A DNA stretch of 8,894 nt from an uncultured euryarchaeote (GCA_937897085.1 CALCOR010000263.1:1-8894); one strand, 5' to 3'. Counted from the first letter of the stretch, positions 1 to 6,457 are shown. Notes: generated from the letters alone by a model not told the origin. Numbers and translations: made by a program.

Positions 1-3
1 AAC

Positions 4-21
4 GACGCGAGCGCAAGCGTC
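4..21 (-). terminator. Possible weak hairpin after the cupredoxin gene
   Basis: GACGC (4-8) and GCGTC (17-21) are inverted repeats around an 8-base loop, lying just past the cupredoxin stop codon (24-26). A 3' hairpin could mark the transcript end or protect it, but there is no T-run, which archaeal termination usually relies on. A 5-bp stem is easily chance. Confidence 0.2.
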
Positions 22-23
22 AC

Positions 24-455
24 TCAATCCCGCGGGCGCAGCGCGATGGCGACCACCGAGAGCGAGAGAAGACCGACGAGGAGTCCGAATCCGGGAGTCT
101 CCTCGGCAGGCTCAGGTGCCGGTTGAGGCGCGGTGGTCTCGACCCAGCCGGTCATCGAGGGATGCGGCGTGCAGTGGTAGGAGAAGCTGTCCAGTGTATC
201 GAAGGTGTAAGAGAAGGATTCACCCTGTGCAAGCAAACCCGAGTCGAACGCACCATCATCCGCGGTCACAGTGTGGTTGTCAACATCTAGGTTCGTCCAC
301 GTCAGCGTGGTTCCATTCACCACAGTAACATCTCCGGGACTGAAGGCGAAATTCTCGATATCGACGGTCCCAGTATTTCCTTCCCCGGCCACTGTGTTCA
401 GGCTGAATCCGAGCAGGCAGAGCAGCACGAGTGCAGCAAGCAGTTTCTTGTTCAT
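24..455 (-). CDS. Secreted plastocyanin/halocyanin-like blue copper protein with PGF-CTERM tail
   Basis: Small type 1 copper protein (143 residues) that probably shuttles electrons on the outer face of the membrane. Residues 1-24 form a Sec signal peptide (two lysines, then a leucine-rich core). Residues 27-107 are a cupredoxin domain; the four expected copper ligands are visible as His61 (in DNHTV) and Cys95, His98 and Met101 (in HCTPHPSM). A Pro/Glu-rich linker (108-120) leads to PGF at 121-123, a hydrophobic stretch to about 139, and a closing RPRD. That is the layout of PGF-CTERM tails handled by archaeosortase-type enzymes in Euryarchaeota. There is no lipobox, so anchoring is probably through this tail. 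The ATG at 455 is preferred because it begins directly at the signal peptide; an in-frame ATG at 497 would add 14 residues that spoil it. The gene is last in the ctaA-ctaB run, 61 bp after ctaB, suggesting it supplies electrons to the oxidase receiving haem A. The physiological partner is inferred. Confidence 0.9.
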   Translation of the reverse strand: MNKKLLAALVLLCLLGFSLNTVAGEGNTGTVDIENFAFSPGDVTVVNGTTLTWTNLDVDNHTVTADDGAFDSGLLAQGESFSYTFDTLDSFSYHCTPHPSMTGWVETTAPQPAPEPAEETPGFGLLVGLLSLSVVAIALRPRD

Positions 456-516
456 GGCGCTGCGAAGTTTCCATCGTGGATGAACGTTTGTCCCCATTCC
501 TTTGCTACCTCAGGCC

Positions 517-1629
517 TCAAGCCGAGGCGGTTCGGGGATGCATCCGTTCTCTCAGGGTGCGCAGACCTCGCACCGATTCGCGCGCCAGCAGCACCAGCAG
601 GAGCACGATGGCGATCTGCACCGAGGCGAGCACCAGCACCAGTGAGAGGAACATCATCGCGAGATACTTCATCGAGATGAAGAACGAGCGGAACGCGCTC
701 GGAATCCGCCCCTTCGAATCGCGTGGTTCGCGCAGCTTGATGTCTAGAACCGACTGGTTGTACCAGATGCCGAGCACCAATGCCCACAGCGAGTAGATGA
801 TCGTAATCATCCAGGCATCGGACCAAGCCGCACCGGCAGTCGTCAATCCCCACATCACCGGGTCTACGAAGGCGGCGGAGAGCCCAATCAACAACAAGCA
901 GTATACCCGCATCTCGATCATCGTGTGCTTCGAGCCGTGTACGGTCGGCATCATCGGAACTCCAGCCTGGGCGTATTCCTTGGAGCGGAACAGGGCGAGC
1001 GCCCAGAAGTGCGGTGGGGTCCACAGGAAGATGAGCAGGAACATCAGCCAAGGAAGCGCGGCGCCGAGGTCGAACGGGTCGGCGATTGTGAGCCCATCTG
1101 CAGCCGCGGCCCAGCCGATGAGCGGCGGGGTCGAGCCTGCGATTCCCCCGATGACGATGTTCTGCGGCGTGCGCCGCTTGAGCCAGATGGTGTAGACGAA
1201 CACGTAGAACAGCACCGAGAAGGCGGCCCAGAATGCAGCTACCGGATTCGCCATGAACCAGAACCAGGCTGTCCCGAGCACCGCAATCACCACTCCGAAT
1301 GCCAGCGCGCCCTGCTCTGTGACCGCACCAGCGGGTATCGGCCGCGTGGCTGTGCGCACCATCTGCGGGTCGATGTCTCGGTCGTACCACATGTTGATCG
1401 CGTTCGCGCCACCAGCAGTGAGCATCCCGCCGACGAGCACCACCAGCGAGATCTGCAAGGTGGCGAGCACGTCGAGGCCAGCGCCCAGATGCCAATCGAT
1501 GAGGTCGTGGGCGAGCACGGCACAGATTGCCGTCACCTGCAGCAGCAGAATCACGCCCGGCTTCATCAGGGCGAACCAGGCACCTAACGAGCCGACGTGC
1601 TCCTGAGCCTCAGACAACCTCGCACCCAT
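517..1629 (-). CDS. ctaB: Protohaem IX farnesyltransferase (haem O synthase)
   Basis: Membrane prenyltransferase of the UbiA superfamily (370 residues) that adds a farnesyl group from farnesyl diphosphate to the haem B vinyl side chain, giving haem O. The diphosphate/Mg-binding motif NxxxDxxxD is seen at N79, D83 and D87, followed by the conserved Arg and RP (residues 92-97). Other family hallmarks are LKRRTPQNIVIGG (150-162), PPLIGW, WTPPHFWAL (203-211) and the AGVPMMP segment. Many hydrophobic stretches fit the usual multi-spanning fold. The protein is longer than many bacterial homologues because of a short N-terminal extension and an Arg-rich C-terminal tail. The ATG at 1629 is preferred over the in-frame GTG at 1641, because an AT-rich box (1651-1660) lies about 27 bp upstream of the ATG, as expected for a leaderless transcript; a GAGGT at about 1644-1648 is badly spaced for either start. 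ctaA lies 50 bp upstream on the same strand and performs the next step. Function is confident; the exact start is not. Confidence 0.95.
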   Translation of the reverse strand: MGARLSEAQEHVGSLGAWFALMKPGVILLLQVTAICAVLAHDLIDWHLGAGLDVLATLQISLVVLVGGMLTAGGANAINMWYDRDIDPQMVRTATRPIPAGAVTEQGALAFGVVIAVLGTAWFWFMANPVAAFWAAFSVLFYVFVYTIWLKRRTPQNIVIGGIAGSTPPLIGWAAAADGLTIADPFDLGAALPWLMFLLIFLWTPPHFWALALFRSKEYAQAGVPMMPTVHGSKHTMIEMRVYCLLLIGLSAAFVDPVMWGLTTAGAAWSDAWMITIIYSLWALVLGIWYNQSVLDIKLREPRDSKGRIPSAFRSFFISMKYLAMMFLSLVLVLASVQIAIVLLLVLLARESVRGLRTLRERMHPRTASA

Positions 1630-1637
1630 AGGGTGCG
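1621..1637 (-). promoter_or_regulatory. 17-bp inverted repeat over the ctaB start codon
   Basis: On the minus strand CGCACCC-TAT-GGGTGCG forms perfect 7-bp arms around a 3-base centre, and the ctaB ATG (1629-1627) lies at the loop and right arm. In a transcript read through from ctaA this hairpin would bury the AUG; in a leaderless transcript starting at the AUG it could not form. It is either a translational gate or chance. Confidence 0.3.
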
Positions 1638-1650
1638 GCACCGACCTCGC

Positions 1651-1660
1651 CTATCAATTG
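1651..1660 (-). promoter_or_regulatory. Candidate TATA-like box for ctaB
   Basis: CAATTGATAG on the minus strand is an AT-rich decamer inside GC-rich DNA, centred about 27 bp before the ctaB ATG at 1629. This spacing fits a TBP-binding box with transcription beginning at or near the start codon. It would give ctaB an internal promoter within the ctaA-ctaB run. It is a poor match to the strongest archaeal box A sequences. Confidence 0.4.
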
Positions 1661-1679
1661 CTGCGACCACGAAATGGGT

Positions 1680-2744
1680 TCAGTCGGCTTGTTTCGGCTC
1701 GTCTACCTTGCACACCAGCCACGCAAGCGCGTACGCGAGGAAGGAGAGGGTGCCGAAGATGAGATGCAGCAGCGAGAGGTGCTCGGGAAAACCCGAATCC
1801 CGCGCTGCCAGCACGATGTAGAGCCCACCGACGGCGATGTTGAGCAGGAAGAAGGCCAATCCACTGTGCGCCATGGTGGTCAGGTTCCGCCCGCCCTCGA
1901 ACTCCTTCGCCACCCGCGTCAACTTCACCGTATACCAGGTGAGCACCGCCAGCGCCACCAGTACCACGAGACGGTGCCCGAACTGCACATCGACGGGAGA
2001 ATTGCCCATCTGGGAGATCGGGACCAACTCGCCGTGACACAGCGGCCAACCTCTCCAGAATCCGACGCTGCAACCTTGGTTGTACGCTCCTCCTTCGCCG
2101 GTCGCCACCCAGGCGCCGAACATCACGACCAGCAACAGCATCCCCAGCGAGTCGCGCACGAGTTTCTCGCCTGCACCAGCAAGCCCGGAGGGAAGCCGTG
2201 CCCAATCGGGAAGTCCGTCCTCATCCTTGAGCCAGACTAGCCACCACCAGAGCAGCCCGGTCGTATAGGTGAGTGCGAGCACAAGGTGGGCAACCACCGA
2301 CCACGAGGTGTTGTCCATGCGAACCGTGATCGCCCCCATCACTCCCTGGGTGACCACAAGAATCAGTGCCAGTTTGGCAGCGGACCAGTTGGCCTCGGAG
2401 AGCGAATCCCTCTGTTTGCGTACGACGAGCAATCCAGCGATGACCACCACCCCGGAGAGTGAGGCGACCAGCCGGTGTGCCCATTCGGTGAAGATCTCGC
2501 CAGTCGTGTAGCGCTGTCCGTAGCCGCGCGAATCCAGTTCATCCGGGTGTGCGTCATACCACGCCTCTTGTTCATCCTCGGAGATGTCGAATCCCCAGGT
2601 GCCGAAACAGGTCGGCCAGTCAGGGCAGGATTCTCCGGCGTCGTTGATGCGCACGTTTCCTCCGAGGATGATGACCGAGAGTGCCATCACTACGAGCAGC
2701 AGCGGAATGTTACGAGCCACGAACAAACCGTCTCGGAAGTTCAC
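1680..2744 (-). CDS. ctaA: Haem A synthase (COX15/CtaA family)
   Basis: Integral membrane monooxygenase that oxidises the C8 methyl of haem O to a formyl group, giving haem A for aa3-type oxidases. With the GTG start it has 354 residues and the full two-half, eight-helix layout, unlike the half-size form known in some archaea. First half: Cys pair C40/C46 (SCPDWPTC), catalytic-type Glu87 and haem-ligand His90 in EWAHR, and His153 in VAHL. Second half: Cys pair C225/C236, His257 in QFGHR and His327 in SLLHL. The external loop between the first Cys pair and EWAHR is long (about 40 residues) and acidic. No ATG precedes the first helix, so the start is GTG 2744 or TTG 2759 (five residues more). 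GTG is preferred because the TATA-like box at 2764-2770 sits about 23 bp upstream. It is first in the ctaA-ctaB-cupredoxin run and divergent from the thioredoxin-like gene. Confidence 0.94.
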   Translation of the reverse strand: MNFRDGLFVARNIPLLLVVMALSVIILGGNVRINDAGESCPDWPTCFGTWGFDISEDEQEAWYDAHPDELDSRGYGQRYTTGEIFTEWAHRLVASLSGVVVIAGLLVVRKQRDSLSEANWSAAKLALILVVTQGVMGAITVRMDNTSWSVVAHLVLALTYTTGLLWWWLVWLKDEDGLPDWARLPSGLAGAGEKLVRDSLGMLLLVVMFGAWVATGEGGAYNQGCSVGFWRGWPLCHGELVPISQMGNSPVDVQFGHRLVVLVALAVLTWYTVKLTRVAKEFEGGRNLTTMAHSGLAFFLLNIAVGGLYIVLAARDSGFPEHLSLLHLIFGTLSFLAYALAWLVCKVDEPKQAD

Positions 2745-2763
2745 ACGCGCGGCACCCAAAGCC

Positions 2764-2770
2764 GCTATAT
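2764..2770. promoter_or_regulatory. Shared TATA-like box between ctaA and the thioredoxin-like gene
   Basis: CTATATC on the plus strand (GATATAG on the minus) is the only AT-rich word in the 37-52 bp between two divergent genes. Its centre is about 30 bp before the plus-strand ATG at 2797 and about 23 bp before the minus-strand GTG at 2744. One nearly symmetric TBP site could therefore serve both directions with leaderless transcripts. Only one of the two directions may actually use it. Confidence 0.45.
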
Positions 2771-2796
2771 CAAGCAGCCTCAGAGTGTCGCATCAG

Positions 2797-3798
2797 ATGT
2801 CGCGAAAGTGGTTCGCGCCGCTCGTCTGCGCCCTGTTGTTGGCTTCGCTCGCTTCGCTCTCAAGCGCCTCCCAAGCGGGTGATGAATCGCATCCAGGAGA
2901 GATAGTCAACGCCATCCAACTACCCATCGACTGGGAGACCTTCCAGGGCAACGGCTCGGCAGCGGTCAGCGTCCCTCATGTCGTGGAACTGCACACCGCT
3001 ACCTGGTGTCTCCCTTGTCGCAGCGTCGAGTCTGAGATGGGCGATCTGGCTTCATGGTGGCCGGCTGTGCTCGTCATCGCCGAGCACTCATCACTCGACA
3101 GCCCGGACCCGCTGGCGCTCGAGGAGGGTCTGCAACTGAAGCAGCACTACGACGTCACCGGATGGCCGACATTGGTTGTCGATGGACACTGGAAACTGCT
3201 CGGCGAGTCACAATCTCCCGATCTGACCAGCCTGCTCAGCAACCTGACAACGGAGGGCGCCGACCTTCCACTGGCTGGAGCGTCCGCACTTGCCATCGAT
3301 TCTTGGAGTCGTGACTGTCTCGACTGTGACATCACCGTGGGATGGAGTGTATCCGGTGACGGAGGAGAATACCTGCTTGACATCATGGTCGTCCAAGATC
3401 GCATGCACACCACCGCGCTGACCCTCGACAACGTGCTCAGGGGAGCCGAAGTCCTACGGTCAGTGAGCGGGAACGAGACAGGTTCGACCACGCTCTCAGT
3501 CAACCTGTCAGAAGGAGGCGAGGATGCCCGACTGGTCCTGCTCCTCCGTCGTGCAGGCACCCCGGAAACCGAAGCGGGTTCGCAGACTCCGCTCGCCTCT
3601 TCACTGCCATCGGAATGGTTCTCTCCTCGTGAGCGCGAAGAGACCGATTCCACCACTATTCTGCTGATTGGCGCACTTCTGCTGGTGCTGATGGTGCCTG
3701 CATTCCGCCATACCGTTCCCGCCCTGTTCCGCAGCAGCAGTTCATCAGAGGCGGACCCGCCCACAGGAGTTCACCGGAAGTCAGCCGAGGAAGAGTGA
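2797..3798 (+). CDS. Exported thioredoxin-fold protein, C-terminally membrane anchored
   Basis: 333-residue protein predicted to act outside the membrane as a disulfide oxidoreductase. Residues 1-27 are a signal peptide (MSRKW, hydrophobic core, SASQA). The thioredoxin-like domain covers about 35-150, with the active site ATWCLPC (Cys71, Cys74) and the expected cis-proline at Pro124 in GWPTL. Residues 160-250 form a second, probably beta-rich domain with another CxxC (Cys174, Cys177 in DCLDC) and a segment reading NVLRGAEVL, which recalls the C-terminal part of Omp28-like proteins; that resemblance is tentative. A transmembrane helix at about 286-303 and a Ser/basic tail place the catalytic domains outside and the C-terminus inside. 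The ATG at 2797 is chosen because the signal peptide begins there; the open frame upstream is only the reverse of ctaA. Being divergent from ctaA suggests a role in oxidase assembly, such as reducing CuA-site or haem-related cysteines. That role is inferred; the fold is well supported. Confidence 0.85.
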   Translation: MSRKWFAPLVCALLLASLASLSSASQAGDESHPGEIVNAIQLPIDWETFQGNGSAAVSVPHVVELHTATWCLPCRSVESEMGDLASWWPAVLVIAEHSSLDSPDPLALEEGLQLKQHYDVTGWPTLVVDGHWKLLGESQSPDLTSLLSNLTTEGADLPLAGASALAIDSWSRDCLDCDITVGWSVSGDGGEYLLDIMVVQDRMHTTALTLDNVLRGAEVLRSVSGNETGSTTLSVNLSEGGEDARLVLLLRRAGTPETEAGSQTPLASSLPSEWFSPREREETDSTTILLIGALLLVLMVPAFRHTVPALFRSSSSSEADPPTGVHRKSAEEE

Positions 3799-3847
3799 GC
3801 CACCTGCCCGTCGGTGGCCTTATGAGAGAGCCGCAGGTCGCCGCAAA

Positions 3848-3864
3848 CACAGACAGTGTCTGTG
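3848..3864. promoter_or_regulatory. 17-bp perfect palindrome just upstream of the likely rpoK start
   Basis: CACAGACA-G-TGTCTGTG has perfect 8-bp arms around one base and abuts the ribosome-binding-site-like sequence before ATG 3876. As DNA it could bind a dimeric regulator; as RNA it folds to a 7-bp stem with a 3-base loop that could end the upstream transcript or tune rpoK translation. If the longer rpoK frames (GTG 3795 or ATG 3822) are real, it is inside coding sequence. Confidence 0.35.
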
Positions 3865-3872
3865 AGATGATC
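3864..3872 (+). promoter_or_regulatory. Shine-Dalgarno-like site deciding the rpoK start
   Basis: GAGATGATC differs at one base from the corresponding nine bases of the archaeal GGAGGTGATC consensus. Its purine core is 7 bases before the ATG at 3876. It supports the short RpoK form, although weaker GAGG and GGTGG motifs also precede GTG 3795 and ATG 3822. Confidence 0.4.
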
Positions 3873-3875
3873 ATG

Positions 3876-4130
3876 ATGGTTGAACCACTACGAGCCCACA
3901 CCCGATTCGAGAAGGCGCGCATCGTCGGAGCGCGAGCGCTACAGATTAGCATGGGAGCACCGCTCTACGTGACCGAGAAAGAACTCAGGTCCGAGTTCCG
4001 TGACGAACTGGTCTCCCTCTACGGTGTCGATGAAGCGGGTGTACGCTTCGTGCTCGACCCGCTGAAGATTGCCATGCTCGAGTACGAGAAGCACCTCATT
4101 CCCATCGACGTCGACCCACACCTCGACTGA
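3876..4130 (+). CDS. rpoK: DNA-directed RNA polymerase subunit K (Rpb6 family), with an insertion
   Basis: Small structural subunit that clamps and stabilises the largest subunit of archaeal RNA polymerase. The family signature is clear: [21 protein letters not shown] near the N-terminus (residues 9-29 of this 84-residue form) and [17 protein letters not shown] near the C-terminus. Two things are unusual. About 28 residues, many charged, separate these blocks, where archaeal RpoK normally has roughly 8, and the C-terminus is acidic (IDVDPHLD) instead of basic. The start is uncertain: GTG 3795 overlaps the preceding stop codon by the GTGA pattern (111 residues), ATG 3822 is preceded by GGTGG, and ATG 3876 has the best Shine-Dalgarno-like match and a family-like short N-terminus, so it is preferred. 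The gene follows the thioredoxin-like gene closely and is probably co-transcribed with it, away from the rpoN/ribosomal-protein cluster where many archaea carry rpoK. Confidence 0.88.
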   Translation: MVEPLRAHTRFEKARIVGARALQISMGAPLYVTEKELRSEFRDELVSLYGVDEAGVRFVLDPLKIAMLEYEKHLIPIDVDPHLD

Positions 4131-4131
4131 C

Positions 4132-4149
4132 TGAGACCGAATCGTCTCA
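4132..4149. terminator. Hairpin between the convergent rpoK and thiolase ends
   Basis: TGAGAC (4132-4137) and GTCTCA (4144-4149) form a 6-bp stem with a 6-base loop in the 16-bp gap, and the right arm includes the thiolase stop codon. It is symmetric and could work for both converging transcripts. There is no T-run on either side, so a termination role is speculative. Confidence 0.25.
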
Positions 4150-5307
4150 ATCACATTCGATGAGCATGGCCACAGCGTTTCCGCCACCGAGGCAGATTGT
4201 CACGACGCCCCTGCGTCCGCCTCCCCTTCTGAGTGCGTTGATGAGGGTCATCAGAACCCGTGCTCCAGTGGCTCCCAATGGATGCCCGATCGCCACAGCC
4301 CCACCATGAGGGTTGAACTTCTCATCGAGGATTCCGAGTTCTTGTTCCACCGCGCACGATGCTGATGCGAACGCCTCGTTGTGCTCGACGATGTCGATGT
4401 CGTCGATCGAGAGGCCATTCCGCTGCAGCATGTCGTTCACAGTGGGCATCGGTGCCGCCATCACCCGCTCCGGCTCTACTCCGTCCGTGTTCTGGTCGAT
4501 GATTCGCGCCAGTACCGGCCAGCCGTTGCGCTCAGCCGCCTCAGCCGAAGCCACCAGCACGGCAGCCGCTCCATCTGAGAGTTGGCTGGCATTGCCTGCG
4601 GTCACCTGTCCGTCTGTCGCGAACACCGGCTGGAGCGAGGCAAGCGTCTCCTCGGTCACTGCAGCGTCGATGCCTTCGTCGCGTGCCAGTTCGGGCAGGG
4701 TGAATGCCTCCCAGTCGATCCAGCCGGCTTCCCAGGCGTGGTTGGAGAGTCGGTGGCTGCGGGCGGCGAATGCGTCCGAATCGGCGCGCGAGATGCCGAA
4801 CTCGGTGGCGACCGTCTCGCCAGTACATCCCATGTGCTCATCGTTGTAGGCATCCCACAGGCCGTCGTGCACCATCGAGCTGATCAGGTCGGAGTACGGG
4901 ACATCTTCACCGCGATTCGGGTTGCTCACGATGTGCGGAGCATTCGTCATCGATTCCATCCCGCCGGCGATGACCACCTCGTGTTCGCCGGCGCGGATGG
5001 CGCTGGCGGCGATCATCGCCGCTTTCAGGCTCGAGCCGCACACCTTGTTGATCGTCGTGCAGGGAGTTGAGAACGGCAGACCTGCGCCCAGCGTCACCTG
5101 GCGAGCGGGTGCTTGTCCTGCGCCCGCCTGAAGCACCTGGCCGAACAGTACCTCGTCGATGAGGCCGCTTGCAGGGTCAATATCTGCCCGGCTGAGGAGT
5201 TCGTTGACTGCGAGCACGCCCAACTCTACCGCGCTGTAGCCGGCGAGCGCTCCGCGGAACTTGCCGACGGGCGTTCTCGCCACTGCGCAGATGACAGGCT
5301 CAGCCAT
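4147..5307 (-). CDS. Thiolase, acetyl-CoA C-acetyltransferase type
   Basis: 386-residue thiolase that makes or cleaves a 3-ketoacyl-CoA, typically 2 acetyl-CoA to acetoacetyl-CoA and CoA. All catalytic elements are present: nucleophile Cys90 in NKVCGSSLKA, Asn310 in the HNEAFA loop, His342 in GHPLGATGAR and the acid/base Cys372 in CLGGGNAVA. Length and motif order match the biosynthetic/degradative bacterial-type enzymes (about 390 residues), unlike the short archaeal thiolases that partner HMG-CoA synthase with a DUF35 protein. It could serve degradation of amino acids or fatty acids, or the mevalonate route; the sequence does not decide chain-length specificity. The ATG at 5307 gives the canonical N-terminus. 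The dioxygenase gene ends 47 bp upstream on the same strand, so the two may be co-transcribed, but an AT-rich box at 5331-5338 could give this gene its own leaderless transcript. Confidence 0.94.
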   Translation of the reverse strand: MAEPVICAVARTPVGKFRGALAGYSAVELGVLAVNELLSRADIDPASGLIDEVLFGQVLQAGAGQAPARQVTLGAGLPFSTPCTTINKVCGSSLKAAMIAASAIRAGEHEVVIAGGMESMTNAPHIVSNPNRGEDVPYSDLISSMVHDGLWDAYNDEHMGCTGETVATEFGISRADSDAFAARSHRLSNHAWEAGWIDWEAFTLPELARDEGIDAAVTEETLASLQPVFATDGQVTAGNASQLSDGAAAVLVASAEAAERNGWPVLARIIDQNTDGVEPERVMAAPMPTVNDMLQRNGLSIDDIDIVEHNEAFASASCAVEQELGILDEKFNPHGGAVAIGHPLGATGARVLMTLINALRRGGGRRGVVTICLGGGNAVAMLIECD

Positions 5308-5330
5308 CGCGTGGACCGACCGCGGAGGTC

Positions 5331-5338
5331 AATTTCAA
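5331..5338 (-). promoter_or_regulatory. Candidate TATA-like box for the thiolase gene
   Basis: TTGAAATT on the minus strand is centred about 27 bp before the ATG at 5307, in the 47-bp gap after the dioxygenase gene. Position and AT-richness fit a box for a leaderless transcript; the sequence match to box A is only fair. Confidence 0.35.
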
Positions 5339-5354
5339 GCCTCGCTCAATGGGC

Positions 5355-6437
5355 TCAAGCGGAATCGCCCGCGAAGCCGTAGAAGTGCGGATTCTCCAGC
5401 GGCGGAAGTGCCTCCTGCTTGATGAGCAGCGTGCGCACCGTCCACAGGTCCCCGAACACGCGGTATCTCGTCGTTGCATCGAGGTAATCGACCCCCGACG
5501 AGCCGCCTGTTCCAACCCGACGTCCAATCATGCGTTCCACCATGCGCGCATGTGTCGAGCGCCACAACAGCATCGCCTCTTCCAGGCCAACCACCGCGTC
5601 GATGAGCGTACGCGGCCAGGCCAGAAGCGGCAACTCGCGATACGACTCGATGAACAGCAACCCTACACACGCCCGGTCAGCCTCTCCACCAGGCATCAGG
5701 AAATCTCTCGCCCCTTCGGCGGCCCCCTCGAAGCGCGCCTGCACGGCATCCATGTCCTGCACACCTTGGGTTGCCAGCCTCTCCATGGCGTCGTCAGCCA
5801 GCCTACCCTGCGCCGCAAGATATGCCTCGACGAAACCGCTGACCACCGCGTCATCACCCTCGTCGCCGACGAGCGACCCTTGGATCGGTGTGCGCGACAA
5901 CCAGCGCTTGAGCGATGTTGCCAGCGAGGGCGCGGCAGCCGTCGCCTCGAGCTTCGCCAGAATCTCGGCGTCACGTTCCGAGCGTTCGGCGAGTTTGCGG
6001 AAGTGGGCGAGCGGATCCATTTCAGCCACCCTGTCGGAGTCGGGCAGACCTAGCATGATCTCCAGTTCGCGCATCTGGAACGATTCGAACCCCGAAGCGG
6101 TGCCCAGCCCATCACGGAAGGCGAGGAAATCCTGAGGAGTGAGCGTCCCCATGACCTTCCATTGGTGTGCCATCAGGCGGAAGATCTCGGTCACCCGTTC
6201 CATGTGGTGTACTGCCTTGGGAACCTCAGCCTCGGGAACGATCGTCTGGTCGAGCACGTCGCGCACGCAGCGCAGTTCGCTGATGATCAGCTTGAACCAC
6301 AGTTCGAACGACTGATGCACGATGACGAAGTGCAACTGGTCGTTGCTGAGGTCGTCACCACCCTGCAGATCGAGCATCTCGTGCAGATTCAGGTAATCAG
6401 CATAGGTCTGAGTGCGACCGTCGCCACCTTCGCCCAT
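5355..6437 (-). CDS. Tryptophan 2,3-dioxygenase
   Basis: Cytosolic haem enzyme that inserts O2 into L-tryptophan to give N-formylkynurenine, the first step of the kynurenine pathway. From ATG 6437 it has 360 residues (390 from ATG 6527). Numbering from 6437: TYADYLNLHEML at 11-22, the distal-pocket segment HFVIVHQSFELWFK with His41, LTPQDFLAFRD then SGFESFQMRELE (Arg123 likely binding the substrate carboxylate), SLATSLKRWLSRTP, and the C-terminal haem region THARMVERMIG (axial His296) followed by GTGGSSGVDYL. The middle insert and overall length resemble the longer eukaryote-like form rather than the short Xanthomonas-type enzyme. The start at 6437 is preferred because an AT-rich box lies about 24 bp upstream and the extra 30 residues look unconserved; 6527 remains possible. 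The thiolase gene follows 47 bp downstream. No other kynurenine gene is visible, so the pathway's fate (anthranilate, NAD or full breakdown) is open. Confidence 0.93.
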   Translation of the reverse strand: MGEGGDGRTQTYADYLNLHEMLDLQGGDDLSNDQLHFVIVHQSFELWFKLIISELRCVRDVLDQTIVPEAEVPKAVHHMERVTEIFRLMAHQWKVMGTLTPQDFLAFRDGLGTASGFESFQMRELEIMLGLPDSDRVAEMDPLAHFRKLAERSERDAEILAKLEATAAAPSLATSLKRWLSRTPIQGSLVGDEGDDAVVSGFVEAYLAAQGRLADDAMERLATQGVQDMDAVQARFEGAAEGARDFLMPGGEADRACVGLLFIESYRELPLLAWPRTLIDAVVGLEEAMLLWRSTHARMVERMIGRRVGTGGSSGVDYLDATTRYRVFGDLWTVRTLLIKQEALPPLENPHFYGFAGDSA

Positions 6438-6457
6438 GCCCGCCCAAGGGTGTGGCC

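Noticed and set aside
452..1587. Long open frames on both strands over ctaB (for example minus 452-1495 and plus 925-1587)
   Set aside because: Their translations are Arg/His/Pro-rich with no motif, and they lie over the well-supported ctaB frame; this is normal in GC-rich coding DNA.
2584..2796. N-terminal extension of the thioredoxin-like frame
   Set aside because: It is the reverse of the ctaA coding region, and a clean signal peptide begins at 2797.
2838..2862. Small tandem repeat (cttcgctcg/cttcgctct)
   Set aside because: Two copies encoding Leu-Ala-Ser repeats in the signal peptide; ordinary low complexity of a hydrophobic core.
3147..3764. 205-residue minus-strand frame opposite the thioredoxin-like gene
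   Set aside because: Ser/Arg-rich with no recognisable domain, fully inside a gene whose own translation has clear motifs.
5349..6135. Plus-strand frames of about 200-230 residues over tryptophan dioxygenase
   Set aside because: They are antisense to a strongly conserved enzyme and have compositional, not domain-like, sequence.
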